18,966 nt of DNA from Actinobacteria bacterium UBA2184 (GTDB lineage: Bacteria > Actinomycetota > Coriobacteriia > Anaerosomatales > Anaerosomataceae), in contig DCVQ01000007.1 of the NCBI GenBank assembly GCA_002328745.1, forward strand, positions 80,792 through 99,757. The letters run 5' to 3'. The notes below the pieces were generated by a model. That model searched no databases, was not told where the DNA came from, and saw only the letters and a program-made list of their open reading frames with translations. Below are positions 13,276 through 18,966 of the stretch, piece by piece. Position 1 is the first letter of the stretch. Each line of letters opens with the position of its first letter. The position numbers and the translations under genes are program-made.

Positions 13276-14634
13276 CTACGCGGCCTGTTCCCTCCCGCTT
13301 GCTGCCGAGCGCAGAACGAGGTATCCCCCGACCCCCGCGACGACCGACGTCACGAGAATCGCCAGCTTGGCCTCGGTCTGAAGGATCCCCGCCCGGAACG
13401 CGAGGCCGCTGATGAACAGCGCCATCGTGAAGCCGATGCCGCCGAGCAGCGCGGCACCCACGATGTGACGCCAGGTGACCCCTCCCGGCAGGTCCGCGAG
13501 CCCCAGGCGCACGGCGAGCCACGCGAACCCCGTGATGCCGACCGTCTTGCCCACGATGAGACCGAAGAAGATGCCGAGGCTCACCGGCTCGAGCAGCAGG
13601 TCCATCACGTCGTAGCCCCAGAACCTCACGCCCGCGTTCGCGAGCGCGAACAGCGGCAGGATCACGAACGTGGAGATCGGCAGGATGGCATGCTCCATCC
13701 GCTGGAGCGGCGCCTGTATCCAGCGCGCCTCGGCCTGCAGCTCCTGCGCGCAGTGCTGCTGGTGCGGCGTCTCCAGGACGTGCGCGCCCGGCACGTCCAG
13801 GAGTTCGATCTCGTCGATCTTGGCCCGTGCCCACTCCACGAACGCAAGCGGCTCGATACGCGAGCGCGTCGGGATGGTGAAGGCCACCAGCACGCCCGCG
13901 ATCGTCGCATGCACGCCCGAGTTAAAGAAGCAGAACCAGACCGCGGTTCCTACGAGGAGATACGGGATCGGTGACTCGACACCGAGGAAGTTGAGCACCA
14001 CGAGCACGATCAGCAGCGCTCCGCCGATCGCCAGCCACGCCGGGAAGACCTGCGCGGTGTAGAAGAACGCGATCACCAGGACCGCGCCGATGTCGTCAGC
14101 GATCGCGAGCGCGGCCATGAAGATCTTGAGCGAGGCGGGCACGCGGGGACCCAGCAGGGCCATCACACCGAGCGCGAACGCGATGTCGGTCGCCATCGGT
14201 ATGCCCCACCCCTGCGCGGCTTCGCCGCCGTGGTTGAAGGCGGCGTAGATGAGCGCCGGACCGAGCATGCCGCCGACCGCCGCGAGGATGGGCAGGGTCG
14301 CCTTGCGCAGCGTCGACAGCTCGCCTACGACGAGTTCGCGCTTGATCTCGAGGCCGACGACGAAGAAGAAGAGCGCCATGAGGCCATCATCGATCCAGTG
14401 CAGGACCGACTGCGAGAACTCGGCCTCGCCGAGAGCGACGCTCAAGTCCGTGTGCCACAGCCCGTCCCACCACCCGGCGAGCGCCCCGTTCGCGAAGACG
14501 AGCGCGGCGAGCGTCGCGAACAGCAGCACGATGCTGCCCGCGATCTCGAGATGCAGGAACTCGCTGAATCCTTCACGCACGCGCGAATGGAACGCGCGCA
14601 CGCTGCTGGCGACCTCGCGGATGCGTGCGGACAC
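13276..14634 (-). CDS. nhaA: Na+/H+ antiporter NhaA
   Basis: An inner-membrane antiporter that expels sodium in exchange for protons. About 452 residues with the NhaA hallmarks: LHWIDDGLMALFFFVVGLEIKREL in the first third, the ATDIAFALGVMALLG helix, and LAIADDIGAVLVIAFFYT holding the paired aspartates that bind sodium (D163/D164 in E. coli). The C-terminal half has PLFALANAGVRF and GGIGFTMALFISGLAF. A hydrophilic insert of about 50 residues (EWARAKIDEIELLDVPG to LQRMEHAILP) is seen in the longer bacterial NhaA variants. A GTG at 14634 is taken as the start because AGGAGG lies six bases upstream; the in-frame ATG at 14655 has no clear binding site. It is divergent from the small hypothetical gene. 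Confidence 0.94.
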   Translation of the reverse strand: MSARIREVASSVRAFHSRVREGFSEFLHLEIAGSIVLLFATLAALVFANGALAGWWDGLWHTDLSVALGEAEFSQSVLHWIDDGLMALFFFVVGLEIKRELVVGELSTLRKATLPILAAVGGMLGPALIYAAFNHGGEAAQGWGIPMATDIAFALGVMALLGPRVPASLKIFMAALAIADDIGAVLVIAFFYTAQVFPAWLAIGGALLIVLVVLNFLGVESPIPYLLVGTAVWFCFFNSGVHATIAGVLVAFTIPTRSRIEPLAFVEWARAKIDEIELLDVPGAHVLETPHQQHCAQELQAEARWIQAPLQRMEHAILPISTFVILPLFALANAGVRFWGYDVMDLLLEPVSLGIFFGLIVGKTVGITGFAWLAVRLGLADLPGGVTWRHIVGAALLGGIGFTMALFISGLAFRAGILQTEAKLAILVTSVVAGVGGYLVLRSAASGREQAA

Positions 14635-14663
14635 GGTGGACCTCCTCACGGCCATGTTCCGGC

Positions 14664-14691
14664 ATGATACCCGACGCTCCGGGCCAGCCAA
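14664..14691 (-). promoter_or_regulatory. Candidate promoter of nhaA
   Basis: On the minus strand TTGGCT (14691-14686, four of six matches) is followed after 16 bases by TATCAT (14669-14664, five of six). Transcription would start near 14657, about 23 bases before the GTG start. This supports that start over the ATG at 14655, which would leave almost no leader. Confidence 0.55.
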
Positions 14692-14763
14692 ACCCGACGC
14701 TTCCGTCCGGGCCGTCCGACGTGCAGACTGGTGCGCACACCGAACGGACGGACGAAACGGCCC

Positions 14764-15000
14764 ATGGAAGACGACCGCGAACAGATACGCCGCTGGCTTG
14801 ATTCGCTGTACCGCGACTCACGCGTGGTGAGCGGCCTCGACGCGACGCTGCGTGCACAGACCTTCGACCTGCCCGAGATGGCGATGGACATCGTCGAGGG
14901 GCTGCCGCCCGGCCGCTACACCCGCACGCGCCTATGCGATCAGCTCAACAGCGCGATCGTCGCCCGCGGCCTGTCGCGCGCGCTCGGCACGCACGACTGA
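14764..15000 (+). CDS. Hypothetical 78-residue protein
   Basis: I do not recognise this family. The product is small, soluble and mixed in charge, with no signal peptide or membrane segment. It is likely helical, with segments EDDREQIRRWLDSLYRD, LPEMAMDIVEGLPPG and RTRLCDQLNSAIVARGLSRALG; the last could be a helix-turn-helix-like or dimerising helix, but no clear motif is present. The ATG at 14764 is taken; a GTG at 14731 would add eleven residues, and neither has a good Shine-Dalgarno. Codon use matches the neighbours, and it fills the gap between the divergent nhaA and the convergent methyltransferase gene, nine bases away, which supports it being real. Confidence 0.6.
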   Translation: MEDDREQIRRWLDSLYRDSRVVSGLDATLRAQTFDLPEMAMDIVEGLPPGRYTRTRLCDQLNSAIVARGLSRALGTHD

Positions 15001-15009
15001 CGGCCGGCA

Positions 15010-15594
15010 TCAGCGCGGCTTGGTGGCGGTCACCAGCGTGTGCCAGGGCAGCGCGTCGAGGTTCACGCGAACATCCTCGAAGCCGGCGGCGGCGAGCAGA
15101 CGCTCGAAGTCCTCGCGGCTCGCCCGCACGGCCTGTGGGGGCCCTTTCGGCGTCTCGCGAGACGCCCAGTCTACCGCCAGGCAGCGCCCGCCGGAAGCGA
15201 GCAGCCGGAACGCCTCGGCGTACGATGCGGCCGGATCGGCGAGCTCGTGGTGCACGTTCACCATGTACACCACGTCCGCGATCCCGTCGGCGAGAGGCAC
15301 GCCGGTCTCGGTCGCCTTGACCGGCACCACGCGACCCGCCGCGACCTCCGGCCGATGCTCGCGCATCCAGACGAGCATCTCATCGGCGGTATCGGCCGCG
15401 TAGACGATCGCTTCCGGCGCCCGTTCGGCGAACGCGGCCGCGAAGATGCCCGTGCCTGCTCCGATCTCCACGATGACGCGAGCATCTGCCGGCTCGCCGA
15501 GCGCATGCCAGAAGACGTCCGGCGGGAGCGTCTCGAACCTCCCCGGATCGTTCAGCCTCTCGAGTTTGGCCAGGTCGAACTTCAAATGTGCCAT
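15010..15594 (-). CDS. Class I S-adenosylmethionine-dependent methyltransferase
   Basis: A 194-residue Rossmann-fold methyltransferase. Motif I is VIVEIGAGTGIFAAAF (40-55), with a following acidic D in the AADTADEML region; the post-motif strand is ADVVYMVNVHHEL and the late strand is GGRCLAVDWASRETPKGPP. The N-terminal FDLAKLERLNDPGRFETLPPD recurs in uncharacterised methyltransferases of anaerobes, which may act on small molecules or metal-linked substrates; the substrate is unknown. The ATG at 15594 has AAGGAGG seven bases upstream. It is divergent from threonine synthase over a 58-base gap. A link to methionine use through S-adenosylmethionine is only general. Confidence 0.88.
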   Translation of the reverse strand: MAHLKFDLAKLERLNDPGRFETLPPDVFWHALGEPADARVIVEIGAGTGIFAAAFAERAPEAIVYAADTADEMLVWMREHRPEVAAGRVVPVKATETGVPLADGIADVVYMVNVHHELADPAASYAEAFRLLASGGRCLAVDWASRETPKGPPQAVRASREDFERLLAAAGFEDVRVNLDALPWHTLVTATKPR

Positions 15595-15640
15595 GCGTGC
15601 GCCTCCTTCTCGCGCGATTCTGCCACACTCGGGCTTCTGC

Positions 15641-15646
15641 TACGAT
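15641..15646 (+). promoter_or_regulatory. Candidate -10 of a leaderless thrC transcript
   Basis: TACGAT, within TGCTACGAT (extended -10 form), ends six bases before the thrC ATG. Transcription would therefore start at or next to the A of the start codon. TTCTGC (15618-15623) lies 17 bases upstream as a weak -35. No Shine-Dalgarno precedes the ATG, which fits a leaderless messenger. Confidence 0.45.
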
Positions 15647-15652
15647 GCGGTC

Positions 15653-17194
15653 ATGCGGAGCATCTCGTACATAGACACCCGCGGCGCCGACGGTTCGCGT
15701 CCCGCGTTCACTCGCGCCGTCGTCACCGGCATCGCCGCGGGCGGCGGGCTGTTCGTCCCCGAGGAGCTGCCGGCGTTCACCCTGCCGGAACTGCTCGTTT
15801 TCGCCGATCGGCCGTACTGGCGTCGCGTCGCAGCGGTGTTCTCGCGCTTCGGCGTCGATCTCGATGGCGACCGGATCGACGCGCTTATGCGTGAGGCCTA
15901 CGGCGTCCAGTGGGACGACGAGCGTATCGCACCGGTCGTCGAGATCGTGCCGGGTACCCACGTGCTCGAGCTGTGGCATGGGCCCACGAGCGCGTTCAAG
16001 GACATGGCGCTGCAGTGCATGCCGCTGTTCTTCTCCGAGGCCGTCGACACCATGCAGGCGCACGGCGAACTCGACGACGACTACCTCATCCTCGTGGCCA
16101 CCTCGGGCGATACCGGCAAGGCGGCGCTGGAGGGTTTCGCCGACAGGGCCCACACCGGCATCGTGGTCTTCTACCCGGACGGCGGCGTATCTGACATCCA
16201 GCGGTTGCAGATGGTCACCCAGCACGGCGTCAACGTGGGAGTCTTCGGCGTACGGGGCAATTTCGACGACTGCCAGACCGCGGTCAAGGCCGCCTTCAAC
16301 GATGAGGTGTTCGCTGCCGAGCTGCACGAGCGGCACGGGCTGAGGCTCTCCTCGGCGAACTCCATCAACTGGGGCCGACTGCTCCCGCAGATCGCGTACT
16401 ACGTGAGCGCGTACGCGGACATGGTCGCATCCGGCGGCGTGAAACCCGGCGCACCCATGGATGTCTGCGTGCCTACGGGTAACTTCGGCAACATCCTCGG
16501 CGCGTACTACGCGAAGCTCATCGGCGTGCCGATCGGTCGTCTGCTGTGCGCGAGCAACGAGAACAACGTGCTCACCGACTTCATCGCCACCGGCACGTAC
16601 GACATCTCGGACAGGGACTTCGTGCTCACCCCGAGCCCCAGCATGGACATCCTCATCTCGAGCAACCTCGAGCGCCTCCTCTACCATCTCGCAGGCCCCG
16701 AGCAGGTGCGCGCGTGGATGTCCGACCTCGTCGGGCAGCGCCGCTTCACCGTCGACCGCGAGACCTTCGCGAAGGTGCGCGAGCACTTCGTGGCCGACTG
16801 GGTCACCAACGACGAGAGCCTCGCCACGATCCGCCGCGTGTACGCCGAGCACGGGTACCTCATGGACCCGCACACGGCCGTCGCGTGGGAGGTCGCCGAG
16901 CGGCTCCGCGGCGAGGACCCCGTGCTCGTGGTCTCGACCGCACACTGGGCCAAGTTCGGCGCGGACGTCTACCGGGCGCTCGCCGGCGTCGGGTACGGCG
17001 ATGCGCTTCCCAGCGCCGCTGCCGGCCTGACGGGTCTCGAGCTGCTCGACGAAGTGTGCGCGCTCGCCCCCAACGCGGGGCCGGTGCCGGTGAGACTGGC
17101 CGCCCTGTGCGACGCCGAGCCCCGCTTCGCCGACGTCGTCGACGCCGGACGCGAGGGCATCGAGGGCGCCGTCCGCTCCTGGCTGGCGCGCTAG
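15653..17194 (+). CDS. thrC: Threonine synthase
   Basis: A PLP enzyme that converts O-phospho-L-homoserine to threonine. The 513 residues are of the long E. coli/yeast type. Seen are the N-terminal SYIDTRGADGSRPAFTRAVVTGIAAGGGLFVPEELP (residues 4-39, interrupted here only by naming), HGPTSAFKDMALQ with the PLP lysine K116, LVATSGDTGKAALEGF, SANSINWGRLLPQIAYY, PTGNFGNILGAYYAK (phosphate-binding) and a late DPHTAVAWEV. Its substrate needs a homoserine kinase, which may be the ApgM-family enzyme at 11474-12655. The ATG at 15653 is the only start consistent with the conserved N terminus. The gene ends tail to tail with glnA, the two stop codons sharing CTAG. Confidence 0.94.
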   Translation: MRSISYIDTRGADGSRPAFTRAVVTGIAAGGGLFVPEELPAFTLPELLVFADRPYWRRVAAVFSRFGVDLDGDRIDALMREAYGVQWDDERIAPVVEIVPGTHVLELWHGPTSAFKDMALQCMPLFFSEAVDTMQAHGELDDDYLILVATSGDTGKAALEGFADRAHTGIVVFYPDGGVSDIQRLQMVTQHGVNVGVFGVRGNFDDCQTAVKAAFNDEVFAAELHERHGLRLSSANSINWGRLLPQIAYYVSAYADMVASGGVKPGAPMDVCVPTGNFGNILGAYYAKLIGVPIGRLLCASNENNVLTDFIATGTYDISDRDFVLTPSPSMDILISSNLERLLYHLAGPEQVRAWMSDLVGQRRFTVDRETFAKVREHFVADWVTNDESLATIRRVYAEHGYLMDPHTAVAWEVAERLRGEDPVLVVSTAHWAKFGADVYRALAGVGYGDALPSAAAGLTGLELLDEVCALAPNAGPVPVRLAALCDAEPRFADVVDAGREGIEGAVRSWLAR

Positions 17195-18519
17195 AGTAGC
17201 GGCAGATACGCCTCCAGCTCGTACGGCGTCACCCGCGTGTGGTACTTGATCCACTCGGCCTTCTTGTTGCGCAGGATGTACTCGAAGACCTGATCGCCGA
17301 GGGCCTCGCGGACGAGGTCGCTCTTCTCCATCTCCACGATCGCTTCGTCGAGGTCGCCCGGCAGCGTGCCGATACCGCACGCGGCGCGCTCGGACTCGCT
17401 CATCTCGTACACGTCGTCGGTTACGTCGGCGGGCAGTGTCAGGCCCTTCTCGATGCCATCGAGGCCGGCGGCGAGCATCACTGCGAAGGCCAGGTACGGG
17501 TTGCAGGCCGGATCCGGCGAGCGCAGCTCCACGCGCGTGGCGTTCTCCTTGCCCGGCTTGTACATCGGCACGCGCACGAGCGCCGAGCGGTTGCGGTGCG
17601 CCCAGCAGATGTACACCGGGGCTTCGTAGCCGGACACCAGGCGTTTGTACGAGTTCACCCACTGGTTCGTGATGAGGCACGTCTCACGAGCGTGCGCGAG
17701 GATGCCGGCGATGTAGCTCTTCGCCGTGGCCGACAGGTGGTACGGATCGTTCGCGTCGTAGAACGCGTTGCGGCCGTCCTTGAACAGCGACTGGTGGACG
17801 TGCATGCCGCTTCCCGCCTCGCCGTACATCGGCTTCGGCATGAACGACGCGTACACGCCGTTGGCCTGCGCGACCTCTTTCACGACGACGCGGTAGGTCA
17901 TCACGTTGTCGGCCATGGTGAGGGCCTCGGCGTACCGGAGGTCGATCTCGTGCTGGCTCGGCCCCACCTCGTGGTGGCTGTACTCGACCTGGATGCCGAA
18001 GCGCTTGAGCGCCCGCACGGTGTCCTTGCGAAGATCGATCGCCAGATCGCGCGTCGTCTGGTCGAAGTACGTCCCCCGGTCGAGGACCTCGGTGCCCTTG
18101 TCGTCCTTGAAGTAGTAGTACTCGAGCTCGGGGCCCACGAGGAACGTGTAGCCCATCTTCGCCGCGCGCTCGAGCTGCCGCTTCAGCACGTACCGGGGGT
18201 CGGCCTCGTAGGGCGTGCCGTCGGGCCGCACGATGTCGCAGAACATCGTGGCCACCAGCTGGCCGCCCTGGCGCCACGGGAGGATCTTGAGCGTGGTGGG
18301 GTCCGGGTAGGCGATCATGTCGGACTCCTGGATGCGGGCGAAGCCCTGGATGGAGCTCCCGTCGAAGCCCATCCCCTCGCTCATCGCGTTATCGAGCTCC
18401 TCGACGTCCATCGTGAAGCTCTTCAAGAAGCCGAGGACATCCGTGAACCACAGATGGATGAACTCGATCTTCTGGTCCTTGATCTTCTGGATCACATCGT
18501 GCCGGAGCTCCTGGGGCAT
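17191..18519 (-). CDS. glnA: Glutamine synthetase, class I (short alpha type)
   Basis: Makes glutamine from glutamate, ammonia and ATP. The 442 residues include FTDVLGFLKSF, GFDGSSIQGF, GPELEYYYF (metal-binding glutamates), GSGMHVHQSL and NRSALVRVP, all active-site segments. The length and the lack of the extra segment of the beta type place it in the GSI-alpha group found in Bacillus and many anaerobes. Those enzymes are usually controlled by feedback and regulator binding rather than by adenylylation, although a tyrosine (DDVYEMSESER) is present near the equivalent loop. The ATG at 18519 has GGAGAGG a few bases upstream. It is divergent from glutamate dehydrogenase, and together they form the ammonia-assimilation pair. 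It overlaps the thrC stop by four bases. Confidence 0.96.
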   Translation of the reverse strand: MPQELRHDVIQKIKDQKIEFIHLWFTDVLGFLKSFTMDVEELDNAMSEGMGFDGSSIQGFARIQESDMIAYPDPTTLKILPWRQGGQLVATMFCDIVRPDGTPYEADPRYVLKRQLERAAKMGYTFLVGPELEYYYFKDDKGTEVLDRGTYFDQTTRDLAIDLRKDTVRALKRFGIQVEYSHHEVGPSQHEIDLRYAEALTMADNVMTYRVVVKEVAQANGVYASFMPKPMYGEAGSGMHVHQSLFKDGRNAFYDANDPYHLSATAKSYIAGILAHARETCLITNQWVNSYKRLVSGYEAPVYICWAHRNRSALVRVPMYKPGKENATRVELRSPDPACNPYLAFAVMLAAGLDGIEKGLTLPADVTDDVYEMSESERAACGIGTLPGDLDEAIVEMEKSDLVREALGDQVFEYILRNKKAEWIKYHTRVTPYELEAYLPLL

Positions 18520-18583
18520 GACCTCTCCTCACCGACTTGCCGCCGAATGTTGCGTAGACACTTCCACTGTGTTTCTCAAGCGC

Positions 18584-18589
18584 TACAAT
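18584..18589 (+). promoter_or_regulatory. Candidate -10 of gdhA in the glnA-gdhA divergent region
   Basis: TACAAT (five of six matches), preceded by GC, lies 44 bases before the gdhA ATG; CTTCCA (18561-18566) is a weak -35 at 17 bases. The reverse strand of the same site reads GCTATTGT, so overlapping divergent -10 elements are possible. For glnA a further option is TTGAGA (18579-18574) with a poor -10 at 17 bases. Confidence 0.45.
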
Positions 18590-18633
18590 AGCCGAAATCC
18601 GAACGGGTTCGTACATCTGAAGGGGGCTTTCCA

Positions 18634-18966
18634 ATGTCAGGTTTCGCAGCCGAGTTCATGGACGCCGTACGCGCCAAGAACCCCGGCGAGCCGGAGTTCC
18701 TGCAGGCGGTATCAGAAGTCGTCGACTCGTGCAGCGTCGTGCTCGACCGGCATCCCGAGATGCGCAACGCCCGGATCCTCGAGCGCATGGTCGAGCCGGA
18801 GCGCGTCGTCATGTTCCGCGTGCCGTGGCAGGACGACTCGGGCGAGTACCGCGTCAACCGGGGCTTCCGCATCGAGATGAACAGCGCGATCGGCCCCTAC
18901 AAGGGCGGTCTGCGCTTCCACCCGTCGGTGAACCTGGGGATCCTCAAGTTCCTCGCCTTCGAGCAG
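18634..18966 (+). CDS. gdhA: Glutamate dehydrogenase, NADP type, N-terminal part (runs off window)
   Basis: Catalyses reductive amination of 2-oxoglutarate to glutamate. The first 111 residues are visible, of about 445 expected. They show the N-terminal helices of the hexameric bacterial type (FMDAVRAKNPGEPEFLQAVSEVV split around residues 8-30), ILERMVEPERVVMFRVPW, and the glutamate-binding block FRIEMNSAIGPYKGGLRFHP followed by NLGILKFLAFEQ. The substrate-binding lysine in GPYKGGLRF is present; the catalytic lysine and nucleotide fold lie beyond the end. The ATG at 18634 has AGGGGG eight bases upstream. It is divergent from glnA over 114 bases. Confidence 0.95.
   Translation, partial: MSGFAAEFMDAVRAKNPGEPEFLQAVSEVVDSCSVVLDRHPEMRNARILERMVEPERVVMFRVPWQDDSGEYRVNRGFRIEMNSAIGPYKGGLRFHPSVNLGILKFLAFEQ

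Noticed and set aside
17191..17194. Overlap of thrC and glnA stops as an anomaly
   Set aside because: Convergent genes sharing CTAG are common in compact genomes; it is noted but not unusual.
15380..17680. 766-residue minus-strand frame across thrC and the end of glnA
   Set aside because: Antisense shadow. It crosses two real convergent genes and shows no motif.

Overview
The window is a GC-rich, densely coded stretch with almost no spare DNA. It reads as a chromosomal piece of an anaerobic actinobacterium, most likely a Coriobacteriia-type lineage. That placement is an inference from four things: the GC content and codon use; an archaeal/anaerobe-type homocysteine synthesis pair; MetV/MetF methylene-tetrahydrofolate reductase; and an apparent selenocysteine codon. 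No tRNA, rRNA, transposase, integrase or CRISPR array was seen. The only stretch longer than 300 bases without a gene (9012-9429) is filled by a T-box leader and its promoter.

Region A (9430 down to 1, all on the minus strand). A promoter and a T-box leader with an AUG (Met) specifier precede an aspartate-semialdehyde sulfurtransferase-type protein (HcyBio/DUF39) and its NIL-ferredoxin partner. A B12-dependent MetH without an activation domain follows, then MetV and MetF. Together these genes would make homocysteine from aspartate semialdehyde, reduce methylene-THF to methyl-THF, and methylate homocysteine to methionine, all sensed through uncharged tRNA-Met. Five bases after metF comes an unusual fusion of a metallophosphoesterase with a TorD-like chaperone domain. 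A MoaE-like protein, a small thioredoxin-fold protein and dihydrolipoyl dehydrogenase (cut by the window edge) complete the row. The small protein's reading frame holds an in-frame UGA in a C-P-D-UGA motif, directly followed by a bacterial SECIS-like hairpin. It is therefore a selenoprotein that ordinary gene calling would miss. A promoter-like GCTATCAT before the MoaE-like gene suggests that the last three genes can be transcribed separately.

Region B (9430-15000). This holds a Nudix hydrolase, a divergent EamA-family permease, a small SHOCT-domain membrane protein whose start site lies in a perfect inverted repeat, a phosphoglycerate-mutase-superfamily enzyme (ApgM, or the related homoserine kinase type), a GNAT acetyltransferase, an NhaA sodium/proton antiporter and a 78-residue protein of unknown function.

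Region C (15001-18966). This holds a class I methyltransferase, threonine synthase, class I glutamine synthetase and the start of NADP-type glutamate dehydrogenase (cut by the window end). The last two are divergent and form an ammonia-assimilation pair. Across the window many starts are preceded by a -10 element of the form GCTAnnnT, which looks like the house promoter style.

The strongest candidates for something undescribed are the cryptic CxxU selenoprotein sitting between a MoaE-like gene and a flavin disulfide reductase, the phosphoesterase-TorD fusion next to it, and the Met T-box on an archaeal-type homocysteine operon.
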